From positions 1 to 64,000 of the forward strand of contig NZ_JBBDYL010000024.1 in assembly GCF_040901545.1 (NCBI RefSeq): a DNA stretch of 64,000 nt. Reading direction: 5' to 3'. Both the position numbers and the translations under genes were made by a program. This DNA comes from Sulfuricaulis sp040901545. Lineage in GTDB: Bacteria; Pseudomonadota; Gammaproteobacteria; Acidiferrobacterales; Sulfurifustaceae. Under the pieces are notes generated by a model. That model was not told where the DNA came from. It saw nothing but the letters and a program-made list of their open reading frames with translations, and made no database searches. Shown piece after piece: positions 1-8,162 of the stretch (its first letter is position 1; every line of letters begins with the position of its first letter).

Positions 1-178
1 CGCCGGGCATCGGCATCTCGCCCATCGCCGACATGGACGCGCACCAGACGATCGTCACCGCCGCGGCTCCGACGAAGAGCAGCGCCGAGACGCCGAAGAA
101 GGCTCCTTCAGAAATTGGCTCCGAAGCTCGCGCGGAAACCGGGCGATTCCTGTTCGTCCGGAAATCCCTCCGAGTCAA
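1..178 (-). CDS. DUF2182 family integral membrane protein, N-terminal part only
   Basis: Reading the minus strand inward from about 178 gives an open frame that continues past the window edge. Around 106-1 it encodes a hydrophobic helix (FFGVSALLFVGAAAVTIVW) followed by the methionine-rich stretch CASMSAMGEMPMPG, which I recognise as the start of DUF2182 predicted metal-binding membrane proteins. Only the first helix and the Met-rich loop are in the window. No ATG is present; a TTG at 178-176 is the only start I can suggest and it has no convincing ribosome site, so the 5' end is uncertain. The gene sits just before the AT-rich cassette and may mark the original chromosomal flank. Confidence 0.55.
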   Translation of the reverse strand, partial: MTRRDFRTNRNRPVSARASEPISEGAFFGVSALLFVGAAAVTIVWCASMSAMGEMPMPG

Positions 179-381
179 TCTGCAAACGGGGAAAGTGACG
201 GTTCTATCTACGAAACCAAACAACTAGCCCAAGCATCGACGCGGTTGGCGTATAAAATCAGAACACCACTATTGCGTGATTTCGTCTCGTAGCGCAATAT
301 GTTATTAGCAATGAAGGGGAAATGAAGAAAGTTGCAGTCTGACCCTGACTTGTTTTCTTTCCTGTGGATTCGGAGAACACT

Positions 382-1344
382 GTGAAAAAAAGGGTGGTTA
401 CAAAACCATACACCACGGCACCAATAAACACGAATCCACCGACGATTAGTTCTTCTAAGCCACCGTTCGGATATTACGGTGCCAAACAAAGAATTGCCTC
501 ACAAATAATTGGCTCTCTTCCGCCCCATCATGCATGGGTGGAGGGTTTTTGTGGGTCGGCCGCTATCACTCTCGCGAAAGCACCTGCGCCAATAGAAATT
601 ATCAATGATCTCGATGGACAAATCGTTAATGTCTTCAAGCAACTGAGAGAGAATGCAGATGCGCTCTGCCGGGCTGTAGCCCTCACACCATATGCTAGAG
701 AGGAATTTCATCATGCTTGCATGGATATTCCTCTAGACAACCCACTTGAGAAAGCACGTCGGTTCCTTGTTGCAACAATGATGACAGTAAATTCCACTGT
801 TGGTAGTCCGCAATGTGGTTTCTCTTTTTCACAGTCGTACTCTAGAAATGATCGAGAGGCCAGAGTTAATAGGTGGTACAACCTTCCCGACAGACTTGCA
901 GAAGTTGTAGAGCGCTTACGAAACGTGCGCGTTGAGAATAGGGACGCGTGTGAACTACTCGAAATGTTTCAGGATAGGCCGGCTACCTTGATATATCTCG
1001 ATCCACCTTACTTCGTAAAACGGAATCATAAATATGTAATTGACGCTCAAGATAAGGCTTTTCACGAGAAGCTTCTGAAACTGTGTTGCAAATCGAAAAG
1101 CATGATCTTATTGAGCGGTTACGACAACGAGCTATACAGGGATCGCCTGACAAAAAAGCATGGTTGGACACAAATAGCAATCAGCACAAAAACACGTGAT
1201 ACACGTGGCAGAGACTATGAGCGAACAGAGATTTTGTGGAAGAACAAAAATTTAACAAATGCTGTATTGAAGGGTAAAGTTCCAATACGACTAACTAAGC
1301 AAGAGAAAGAGGACAACAAAGTAAATCCGCCCCGTAGCAGATAA
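382..1344 (+). CDS. D12-class (Dam-like) DNA adenine N6-methyltransferase
   Basis: This is a DNA adenine methyltransferase of the D12/Dam family, expected to transfer a methyl group from SAM to the N6 of adenine. Numbered from the GTG at 382, the family motifs are in order: FGYYGAK near residues 29-35, the SAM-binding EGFCGSAA near 54-61, NDLDG near 75-79, and catalytic DPPY at about 208-211. GTG 382 is preferred over the upstream GTG at 364 because a GGAG lies six bases before it. It is the first gene of a four-gene + strand cassette, with a 91-bp gap to the ParB gene. The DNA is visibly AT-richer than the glc or cox genes, which suggests transfer. Its target site cannot be read from sequence. 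It could be the self-protection enzyme of the cassette. Confidence 0.9.
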   Translation: MKKRVVTKPYTTAPINTNPPTISSSKPPFGYYGAKQRIASQIIGSLPPHHAWVEGFCGSAAITLAKAPAPIEIINDLDGQIVNVFKQLRENADALCRAVALTPYAREEFHHACMDIPLDNPLEKARRFLVATMMTVNSTVGSPQCGFSFSQSYSRNDREARVNRWYNLPDRLAEVVERLRNVRVENRDACELLEMFQDRPATLIYLDPPYFVKRNHKYVIDAQDKAFHEKLLKLCCKSKSMILLSGYDNELYRDRLTKKHGWTQIAISTKTRDTRGRDYERTEILWKNKNLTNAVLKGKVPIRLTKQEKEDNKVNPPRSR

Positions 1345-1435
1345 GTTTGCAACCACATATTGATACCAAGGTGTTTATCCCCTTTCGGTTTTAGGCTCAG
1401 TTGAGACTATGTTGAGGTAACGAGGGAGATTAGCG

Positions 1436-2881
1436 ATGCCTACATCCATGCCATATGACCGCGAACGCCAGAGAATAATTAGAGACCATCAAAAGAAGCA
1501 AGAAGAGGACGCAGGTGGAAAAGAAAAGCTTCCTCAAGAAAAAATAATTGTTAAGGACAGGGCCGAAAGGGCGCCGGTCTACCAGTTCAGGCTCGAAGAC
1601 CTTGCCTTCAATAAAGCGAACGGACGGATCGCGGCGGAAGTTTTGGAGAAGGAGGCTGAGTTAGGTCGAGAACTAGAGTCCTCAAATCCAAACGACCAGC
1701 ACATTATTAAGGAAATGCTACTGACGATAAGGTCCGATGAGAACGCGAAGATTAAGGAGGATCTCGCTCAAAATGGTCAACTTCGTCCAGGCATCATTAC
1801 TTGCGATGGCGTTGTCATAAATGGTAACCGGCGAAAAGCTTTGCTTGAAAAGCTTTACGAAGAAACTGGTGACGCGAAATTCAAGTATCTGGACGTCCAA
1901 GTTCTTCCATCTGACATCGCGAAGGCAGAGTTATGGCTAATTGAAGCCGGCATTCAAATGTCTGCGCCGCAGCAGCTCGATTACAGCCCCATTAATCATT
2001 TGCTAAAACTCCGTGAGGGCATTAACTCAGGCTTGAAGATTGAAGTTATGGCTGCCAGGATTTATGGCGTCACTAAGGAAAATATTGAAGCAGATCTGAG
2101 TCGACTCGAACTTATCGATGAGTATCTCTGTCACTTTGTCAAGAAACCAGATCGCTATTATTTGGTCAAGCAGCTTAACGAGCATTTTATAGACCTACAG
2201 GAAATATTAAATTGGGTAATGCACCCTCGTGGAAATGTGCGCGTCAATTGGAGTCCAGATGAGAGTGACAAGAATGAATTAAAACTTCTTGGGTTCCACT
2301 ATATAAGGATCAAGTTTCCACACCTTAGGATACGCGAACTGAGAAATCTTTTTGCAACGAAAGAATCCTGGGAACAGGTAAAACAGGCTCTGAATCCGGA
2401 CGATCAGCTTGCTGAGAATGAGCAGTCTCACCCCGATTTTAAGACCCAGCAAGAACCTGTTGAAGAGAATGACCAAGAAGATCGGGAAGTCGAGGAGATA
2501 GACGAAACTGGCGTTTCTTCGACTGTGACTGAAGAGAAGGATTTACAGGAGGAGACGCAATGGAGAAATAAACGATTGAAAGTTCTGAAATCATTTTATC
2601 AAGACGCTAAAGAACAAGAACAAATTATTAAAGATAGTGAGCGGCCTCTATCTCTTGCCAAGAGAGCGCTCAAAAACATTGAAGCAATTCCTAACGATTC
2701 TGAAAAGCTCGCCGAGCCCGAGTTAGATAATATTCTGCAGCGGATCATAACGTGTACGAATGAACTCCGAAAAATCATACAAAAGCCGACGTCGAGAAAA
2801 CTCAGAGATCGGAAACGTTTGGAAGCAAAAAACGAAATTACCAAGAGAAAAAGAGGTAAAACAAGGAAGGCCCGCAGGTGA
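1436..2881 (+). CDS. ParB/Srx-fold domain protein of the defence-like cassette
   Basis: A 481-residue protein with a ParB N-terminal/sulfiredoxin-like domain around residues 45-175. The domain shows a FRLEDL strand, IKEDLAQNGQL, and the signature DGVVINGNRR at 124-133, where the GNRR loop binds nucleotide or phosphate in the family. A helical segment follows (about 185-230) that resembles the ParB/KorB helix-turn-helix. The C-terminal third is highly charged: acidic around 320-375, then lysine/arginine-rich to the end. In ParB the fold is a CTP switch; in other relatives it is a nuclease or a DNA-modification regulator, and I cannot tell which applies. There is no ParA partner and no parS-like cluster in view, so chromosome partitioning is unlikely. 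Its TGA overlaps the GTG of the helicase gene by four bases. Confidence 0.8.
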   Translation: MPTSMPYDRERQRIIRDHQKKQEEDAGGKEKLPQEKIIVKDRAERAPVYQFRLEDLAFNKANGRIAAEVLEKEAELGRELESSNPNDQHIIKEMLLTIRSDENAKIKEDLAQNGQLRPGIITCDGVVINGNRRKALLEKLYEETGDAKFKYLDVQVLPSDIAKAELWLIEAGIQMSAPQQLDYSPINHLLKLREGINSGLKIEVMAARIYGVTKENIEADLSRLELIDEYLCHFVKKPDRYYLVKQLNEHFIDLQEILNWVMHPRGNVRVNWSPDESDKNELKLLGFHYIRIKFPHLRIRELRNLFATKESWEQVKQALNPDDQLAENEQSHPDFKTQQEPVEENDQEDREVEEIDETGVSSTVTEEKDLQEETQWRNKRLKVLKSFYQDAKEQEQIIKDSERPLSLAKRALKNIEAIPNDSEKLAEPELDNILQRIITCTNELRKIIQKPTSRKLRDRKRLEAKNEITKRKRGKTRKARR

Positions 2882-4788
2882 TTCTCATCCGATATGCTGA
2901 GAAGCATTACATAATAGAAGGGGTAGACGAAGTTGGTATACAGATTCTCTCGCAACCGCTTCATCGAATATTTCTGCGAAGCAACCTAAGCGCGACTACA
3001 GAGATTCGTGACAACATATGGCAATTTCCCACAGGAATGAAGCCAAGTGTCACATTGTTGAGGACTGTGGATCATTTTGTGAAATACAAAATCGAGTTTC
3101 AGCTCGACAGCCGTTGCAACGATATACTCGATACAATTCAACGAGAAAAAGAGGAATTCGTTCGCATATTGGAACGTGGTCTTTCGGTAAAAAAGATAAC
3201 TGCAACATCTGCACATCAAGACATCGTAGCCAAACTTTCCGAAGGTTTTGCGCGACGACTAACGAAGCTGCAAGTTGCCGCCGTACACCATCTCCTCACT
3301 GTACGACACGGGGCGAACTTCTCAGTACCAGGCAGTGGAAAAACGACGATCGCGCTCGCTTATTATTATCTTCTACGAAGAAAGAATTTAGTAGATGCAG
3401 TTCTGGTGATAGGACCTGGCAGTTGCTTTGAGCCTTGGGAACATGAGTACAGAATATGTTTTGGAAAGAAGCTAAATGGAGTGCGTCTTGCGGGAAATAA
3501 TAAAGCTAGAAGGCATGAACTGTGTTTATTAGCCGACCAATATGAGTTCTTGCTTACCACTTATCATAGTGCGGCTAGAGATGTCGGAGATTTGTCACGC
3601 ACGTTATCCCGGCGAAAGTATCTACTGATACTAGATGAGTCACATTACGTAAAACGTCCCCATGGAGGAAAGTTAGTCGAGGCTGTTTTAGGGCTAGCAG
3701 AATATGCAGAACGTCGGGTCATTCTTACTGGAACGCCTATGCCAAACGGGCTTCCTGATCTGTGGTCTCAGTTGACATTTCTTTGGTTTGACCAAAAGCC
3801 ATTAGGTCTTGCAGAGGATTTCCTTAGAGATGTTCAGCGTAAGGAAACGCACAAAGCTGTTGCGAGTGTACGTCGCAGAATCTCTCCTCTTTTCTTTCGA
3901 ATTACCAAGAGCCAGCTGGATTTACCACGTCCTTCGTTTAAGAACATTAAATGTCAAATGAGTCCCTTACAGCTGCGAATATACAGCGGTATAGCGGCGC
4001 GATTTCTGACTCAAGTTAAGGAGTCTCCTGTAAATCGGGAGGTGCTTCGTGACTGGCGAAGAGCAAGAGCTGTACGCTTGTTGCAGGTCGCGAGCAATCC
4101 AACATTGTTGCGTCAACGATGCGAGGAGTTTCAATTACCCGCGATGGATATTCGAGGTCTAGCACTTCAAGAGGCAATCGAACACTACGCACAATATGAA
4201 ATTCCGAATAAGATCAGCGCCGCGTGTAGCTTGGCTAGAGAAATATGCGGTCGTGGAGAGAAGGTAATTATTTGGTCAACCTTCGTTCATAATCTTGAAA
4301 TGCTTGCTAACCAAGTGAACGATCTTAGTCCTGTAGTAGTTCACGGTGGCGTGCCCGTTACAGCGTTAGCCGAGGAGGACTTTAGCAGGGAGGTCTTGAT
4401 ATCTAAATTTAGAGACGATCGCTCGTGCAAGGTTCTCATAGCTAACCCCGCAGCATGCGCTGAATCCATTTCACTTCATAGCGTATGCCATCACGCCATA
4501 TATCTAGATCGTTCCTTCAATTGCGCACACTACCTCCAGTCACTAGATAGGATCCATAGACTGGGTTTGTCGGAGAAACAAGAGACCTACTACTACCTAT
4601 TGCAAAGTCGGGATTCAATTGATGAGGTCGTAGATAGCCGTTTGAAGAAAAAAATGAGAACAATGAAGGATGTCATTGAGGCAGACTTGCCGGGCAAAAT
4701 CCCAGGATACTGGTCTGAAGATCTCGGAGATGAAGAGGAGATGGATCTTCAAATGGTAGAGCAACACATAAAATCTTTACGAAAATAG
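2878..4788 (+). CDS. SNF2-family DNA-dependent ATPase/helicase
   Basis: A 636-residue superfamily 2 ATPase of the SNF2 type. About 125 residues of unknown N-terminal domain come first. Then follow Walker A (PGSGKTT, 151-157), the DEAH-box variant DESH (253-256), motif III TGTP (284-287), and a helicase C-terminal lobe with KVIIWSTF (about 462-469), VVHGG (487-491) and the arginine-finger motif QSLDRIHRLG (554-563). RIHR with a nearby SLH is typical of SNF2 rather than RecQ or DEAD-box enzymes. The GTG start overlaps the preceding stop as GTGA, and AAGGAAGG (2863-2870) lies seven bases upstream, so translation is coupled to the ParB-like gene. Such motors in defence systems usually translocate on DNA to find or remodel the target. 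That role is inferred from context. Confidence 0.9.
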   Translation: MILIRYAEKHYIIEGVDEVGIQILSQPLHRIFLRSNLSATTEIRDNIWQFPTGMKPSVTLLRTVDHFVKYKIEFQLDSRCNDILDTIQREKEEFVRILERGLSVKKITATSAHQDIVAKLSEGFARRLTKLQVAAVHHLLTVRHGANFSVPGSGKTTIALAYYYLLRRKNLVDAVLVIGPGSCFEPWEHEYRICFGKKLNGVRLAGNNKARRHELCLLADQYEFLLTTYHSAARDVGDLSRTLSRRKYLLILDESHYVKRPHGGKLVEAVLGLAEYAERRVILTGTPMPNGLPDLWSQLTFLWFDQKPLGLAEDFLRDVQRKETHKAVASVRRRISPLFFRITKSQLDLPRPSFKNIKCQMSPLQLRIYSGIAARFLTQVKESPVNREVLRDWRRARAVRLLQVASNPTLLRQRCEEFQLPAMDIRGLALQEAIEHYAQYEIPNKISAACSLAREICGRGEKVIIWSTFVHNLEMLANQVNDLSPVVVHGGVPVTALAEEDFSREVLISKFRDDRSCKVLIANPAACAESISLHSVCHHAIYLDRSFNCAHYLQSLDRIHRLGLSEKQETYYYLLQSRDSIDEVVDSRLKKKMRTMKDVIEADLPGKIPGYWSEDLGDEEEMDLQMVEQHIKSLRK

Positions 4789-4790
4789 AA

Positions 4791-5780
4791 GTGAACGTTA
4801 AACCGATTGAACTAGCGAACGTATGTGCGATCTTTTCAATGCTACGAACCAGTCGCATTGTACGTCATCAGCTGGAATCATATGTCGCTAGGTCTTTACT
4901 TCTCGACTCGTCTTCAAATTCTGCGCAAATAATTGATGAATGCACTCGCTACGGATTGCTCGTAAACCGCGAAAAAGAGTTTTCGCTGACTGATCGCGGT
5001 CGACAACTATCGAAACGGCAATACTCAATCAGCAGCGAAATTTCCAATCCAGCCCGCGAGTTTCTTCTCAAGGATGTTTATCTGGATGTAAGAAATATGT
5101 TGCCATCGTGTCGGTCATTCCTTCTTGCTTTTGATGTAGATGCCGTTCAGGCGACGTTCGTTTATAAGAGATCCATTTATGACAATTCGGAGACCGCTTT
5201 TTGGCTACGAATCTTTTATAACGTGGGTTTGATTCAAGTAGATGAAGAAAAGGCATTCATACGTTCCGAGTGCTTGGGATTATTCAACGCCTTTCTTGCA
5301 GAGATGAGAGGGTTAGTACCCAACAATGACGATGGTGCGCCTGGTGCAATGGATGAGATCGGAGAATTTGCGGAATATCTTACGGTTGAGCATGAAGTTC
5401 AAAGGTTAAGGGCTAACGGCTATCCGGATCTGGCTCTCTTGGTTCAACAAATAAGCAAAATTGACAGAAGCGCAGGTTTCGATGTGATCTCGCGTAAAGG
5501 CACCGGCAAGAATCCAGAGAAAACTCTTTTTATTGAGGTTAAGGGAACAACAAAAGCAGAGGTTTGTTTTGTCTGGACTAGAAACGAGCGTCGAGTCGCA
5601 ACACAAAAGGGTCGAAGTTATTGGATCTACGTGTATACCCACATCAATTTGTCGATAAGTTCATCACAAGGACCGGTATGCATTTGTGATCCAATGCGAA
5701 AACTGAAGGAATTAGGATATGCACTCGAACCCTTAGATGTTCAGGTCGTTCGCGCACGCAATAGGGTCATACTCGATTGA
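4791..5780 (+). CDS. DUF3883 (NO VEIN-type) nuclease-like protein with winged-helix N-terminus
   Basis: A 329-residue protein starting at a GTG two bases after the helicase stop. Residues about 15-80 look like a winged-helix DNA-binding region. From about 190 the protein matches DUF3883, a domain with a PD-(D/E)xK nuclease-like core: helix EFAEYLTVEHEVQRL, then GFDVIS (229-234, putative catalytic Asp231), and IEVKGT (248-253, Glu249 and Lys251). The later segment with WIYVYTH fits the last strand of the core. DUF3883 domains are often found attached to, or next to, SNF2 helicases in bacterial defence loci. It is the most likely effector nuclease of the cassette. Catalysis is inferred from the D...ExK pattern only. 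Confidence 0.8.
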   Translation: MNVKPIELANVCAIFSMLRTSRIVRHQLESYVARSLLLDSSSNSAQIIDECTRYGLLVNREKEFSLTDRGRQLSKRQYSISSEISNPAREFLLKDVYLDVRNMLPSCRSFLLAFDVDAVQATFVYKRSIYDNSETAFWLRIFYNVGLIQVDEEKAFIRSECLGLFNAFLAEMRGLVPNNDDGAPGAMDEIGEFAEYLTVEHEVQRLRANGYPDLALLVQQISKIDRSAGFDVISRKGTGKNPEKTLFIEVKGTTKAEVCFVWTRNERRVATQKGRSYWIYVYTHINLSISSSQGPVCICDPMRKLKELGYALEPLDVQVVRARNRVILD

Positions 5781-5805
5781 AACTGCATGCTGGCGCGTAG
5801 CCACG

Positions 5806-5997
5806 TCACCCTTTACCGTGCATAAGGTATTTGAGCACCGGCGTGATCAAGAGCAACAATACCCCGGCGCCGAGCGAGCTGCCGACGAGAAACCAATACA
5901 ACGGAATGCTGGAACCGGCCAGCAAGTTTTCCAGCATGCCGGCCAGATAATTGGCGATGGCGTTCGCGGTCAATTTGCGAACGGGGGGAGTAACGAC
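5806..5997 (-). pseudogene. C-terminal remnant of a POT/PTR-family oligopeptide transporter
   Basis: On the minus strand a 63-codon open stretch reads TPPVRKLTANAIANYLAGML and continues into a final hydrophobic helix (LYWFLVGSSLGAGVLLLITP) ending KYLMHGKG and a stop at 5808-5806. The NYLAG motif and closing helix match the last two helices of proton-dependent oligopeptide transporters. The usual MG-W segment before NYLAG is missing, and a TAG at 6000-5998 closes the frame just upstream. The gene is therefore truncated at its 5' side and probably internally deleted. It lies directly behind the DUF3883 gene and may record the insertion or deletion that created this junction. Confidence 0.55.
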
Positions 5998-6029
5998 CTA
6001 GGCGCGCCGCTTACTTATGCTCGAGCGCC

Positions 6030-6422
6030 TTGGCCGCACCGCGGCGCCAGCTGTCAGATGTGTCATCCGAGCCCGGCGGCTCGCGCGATCAGGAACAACC
6101 CTGCCCCGACGACGACGGCGCCGATGGCGCGCGCGACGCGCTCACCGGCCGGCGCGAGACGCTGCCGGTCCTGGCCGCTATTCTCATTTCGGCGGTCGCC
6201 ACGCTTATCATTGTCTTTTGGCTCCCGGACACCGATCCCTGCCTGTTGCGCGCCGACCCGGAGGGAGTCAACGTGCGCAAGGTCCTGGGCCAGGATCACA
6301 AGGCGTGCTTCCGGCTGACGGGCGCGCATAAACTTTCGTTCGCCGATATCATGGCGCTGCCCTCGGTAGGACTGCTGCTTGCGCTGTACTTCCTGGTGTT
6401 CCTCACCTTCAACCTGTTTTAA
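6030..6422 (+). CDS. Hypothetical membrane protein, two predicted helices
   Basis: An open frame with strongly GC-biased third codon positions, which argues that it is truly coding. It has an acidic, Asp-rich N-terminal part, one helix around LPVLAAILISAVATLIIVFW, a short soluble segment containing DPEGVNVRKVLGQDHKACF, and a C-terminal helix ending FLTFNLF. I do not recognise a family. The start is unclear: a TTG at 6030 and a GTG at 6060 are both possible, neither with a good ribosome site, and a stop at 5991-5993 bounds the frame. It may be a truncated gene, since both neighbours are remnants. Confidence 0.4.
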   Translation: MAAPRRQLSDVSSEPGGSRDQEQPCPDDDGADGARDALTGRRETLPVLAAILISAVATLIIVFWLPDTDPCLLRADPEGVNVRKVLGQDHKACFRLTGAHKLSFADIMALPSVGLLLALYFLVFLTFNLF

Positions 6423-6423
6423 G

Positions 6424-6564
6424 TCAGCTTTCCGGAATCAGTGCCGGCAGCGGGCGGGCGGGATCTAGGGGTGCGGCGAGGGTTTGCTTGCTGAGCTTTT
6501 CGCCTATTTCGTTCAGCGCCACCGGGAGATGCAGGTATTTTGGCGTCGGCAGTTTCAATAACGC
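6424..6564 (-). pseudogene. Duplicated 3' fragment of gluQ
   Basis: The minus strand encodes LPTPKYLHLPVALN, then GEKLSKQTLAAPLDPARPLP, nearly the same as residues about 218-256 of the intact GluQ at 7060-7983. At DNA level about 6435-6558 aligns with about 7215-7337 with scattered substitutions. The fragment then stops after PALIPES. It is a diverged partial copy lying in the same orientation as gluQ, with higA between the two copies, so the antitoxin is bracketed by direct repeats. It probably arose by duplication linked to insertion of the toxin-antitoxin module. Confidence 0.75.
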
Positions 6565-6606
6565 GAAATGGCGATGCTTTACATTACTAACGTGATGCGT
6601 GAGTAA

Positions 6607-6696
6607 TGGAGCGTACGCATCAACGATCAGTTTCGCGTTTGCTTCCGTTGGACAGCGGGAGGAGCCGAGGATGTTGAAATTACCGATTATCACTAA
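6607..6696 (+). pseudogene. higB: HigB toxin C-terminal remnant
   Basis: The 29 codons before the stop at 6694-6696 read WSVRINDQFRVCFRW, then end EDVEITDYH, which matches the C-terminal strands and the closing DYH of RelE-superfamily HigB toxins. Upstream, a TAA at 6604-6606 and apparent frame slippage remove the rest of the protein, and the gluQ duplicate begins about 45 bases further left. The toxin is thus not functional as read. It lies 12 bases before higA, the usual toxin-first order. Confidence 0.65.
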
Positions 6697-6708
6697 GCGA
6701 GATACACC

Positions 6709-7023
6709 ATGAGCAAGAGAACCAAACTGGCCCCGGTATCGCCGGGCGAAATGTTGCTCGAAGAGTTCCTCAAACCGATGGCACTTTCGCAATACCGGCT
6801 GGCGAAAGAGATCGGTGTGTCGCAGCGCCGTATCGGCGAGATCGTGACGGGCAAACGCGCGGTTACCGCCGACACGGATCTGCGACTGTGCCATTTTTTT
6901 GGATTGTCGGACGGCTGGTGGTTGCGCTTACAGGCGGATTACGACACCGAGCTGGCCAAAGACACGCTGGCCAAGACTTTAGCCAAGATCAAGCCCTGGC
7001 CACATACGAAGCACGCGGCGTAA
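6709..7023 (+). CDS. higA: HigA-family antitoxin (orphan)
   Basis: A 104-residue protein typical of HigA/VapI antitoxins: the N-terminal PVSPGEMLLEEFLKPM motif, then an XRE-type helix-turn-helix (LSQYRLAKEIGVSQRRIGEI and the VTGKRAVTADTDLRL recognition region, about 26-65). HigA normally neutralises the HigB mRNA interferase and represses its own operon. Here the toxin gene survives only as a C-terminal fragment, so this is an orphan antitoxin that may act only as a repressor or protect against incoming HigB. The C-terminal KTLAKIKPWPHTKHAA is intact and the length is normal. Confidence 0.9.
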   Translation: MSKRTKLAPVSPGEMLLEEFLKPMALSQYRLAKEIGVSQRRIGEIVTGKRAVTADTDLRLCHFFGLSDGWWLRLQADYDTELAKDTLAKTLAKIKPWPHTKHAA

Positions 7024-7059
7024 AATCCATCTCTCATGTCATCGCGTACATGGCCTAAA

Positions 7060-7983
7060 TTAAATCGGCCCTGTGCCGGGTATTTCCATGACCACACTCG
7101 GCATGCGCGGGACGCTCTCGAGGCGCCAGTTCGCCGCCACCCAGCGCCAGAAATCCTCAGTACTCCCCTCAGCCAATTCCTTTGGGGCCTCCTGCCCCAG
7201 AAATCGCAGGACCTGAATTAGCGCCGGCAGCGGGCGGGCGGGATCGAGCGGTGCGGCGAGGGTTTGCTTGCTGAGTTTTTCGCCTTGCGCATTCAGCACC
7301 ACCGGGAGATGCAGGTATTTTGGCGTCGGGAGATTCAGCAGGCGCTGGAGATGAACCTGGCGCGGGGTGGATTCAATTAAATCCGCGCCGCGCACAACTT
7401 CGGTGATGCTCTGCTCGACGTCATCCACCACCACCGCCAGCTGATAAGCAAAAAAACCGTCCGCGCGCTGCACGATAAAGTCACCGAAGTCTTGCGCCAG
7501 ATTTCGGGATTGCGGCCCCTGTACCGCATCTTTAAATTCGACCTGCTGCCCATCCACTTTCACGCGCCACGCGCGCGGCGCGCGGCCTAGCGGAATGCCG
7601 TCGCGACAAGTGCCGGGATACACCGGCCCGTCCACGCCGTTCACGCTCGAATCGGCGATCTCGCGCCGGCTGCACGCGCAGGGATAGAGAGCATTCTTTG
7701 TTTTCAGTTTTTCCAGTGCCTCCTTATATAGCGTGCTCCGGCGGCTCTGATACACCACCTCGCCATCCCAATGCAGGCCGAAGACTTCCAGCGTGCGCAA
7801 GATGTCATCGGCCGCGCCCGGCACTTCGCGCGGCGGGTCGAGGTCTTCCATGCGCACCAGCCACTGCCCGCCTTGTTGGCGCGCTTGCAGGAAACTTCCG
7901 ACCGCGGCGACCATCGAACCAAAATGCAACGGCCCGGTGGGCGACGGCGCGAAACGGCCGCAGTATGAATGGGCAGATTTCAT
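7060..7983 (-). CDS. gluQ: Glutamyl-Q tRNA(Asp) synthetase
   Basis: GluQRS attaches glutamate to the queuosine base at position 34 of tRNA(Asp). It is a shortened glutamyl-tRNA synthetase without the anticodon-binding domain. The class I HIGH-type motif is PSPTGPLHFG (13-22). The zinc site has Cys102, Cys104, Tyr122 and Cys126. The KMSKS equivalent is KLSKQ (236-240). At 307 residues it has the usual length. The 3' third is duplicated at 6424-6564. The gene stands alone, convergent with higA. Confidence 0.95.
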   Translation of the reverse strand: MKSAHSYCGRFAPSPTGPLHFGSMVAAVGSFLQARQQGGQWLVRMEDLDPPREVPGAADDILRTLEVFGLHWDGEVVYQSRRSTLYKEALEKLKTKNALYPCACSRREIADSSVNGVDGPVYPGTCRDGIPLGRAPRAWRVKVDGQQVEFKDAVQGPQSRNLAQDFGDFIVQRADGFFAYQLAVVVDDVEQSITEVVRGADLIESTPRQVHLQRLLNLPTPKYLHLPVVLNAQGEKLSKQTLAAPLDPARPLPALIQVLRFLGQEAPKELAEGSTEDFWRWVAANWRLESVPRMPSVVMEIPGTGPI

Positions 7984-8162
7984 GCGGTAATTTTTGCGAC
8001 ACGTTTCAATGGCATTGCCCGAGAAGTTTTTATGTCCTCAAATAATTTACGGGTTTATGTTCGATAATACCGTCGGTCGGGGACCGGTGCAGTTTAATCC
8101 AAATACGCTGGTTGCGCGCCGGCATGCTGTTTAGCATCCGGCTTACAACACGAAAGGAGAAA

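Noticed and set aside
33..227. Small + strand ORF at the left edge
   Set aside because: It is antisense to a DUF2182 N-terminus with clear membrane-helix sequence, and its own product is low-complexity Ala/Thr/Lys text.
241..258. TATAAAAT as promoter for the methyltransferase gene
   Set aside because: A TTGG-like box touches it directly with no spacer, so no valid -35/-10 pair could be set.
6424..6894. 156-codon minus-strand ORF
   Set aside because: Only the C-terminal 45 residues, from gluQ, are meaningful. The rest is antisense to higA and the higB remnant.
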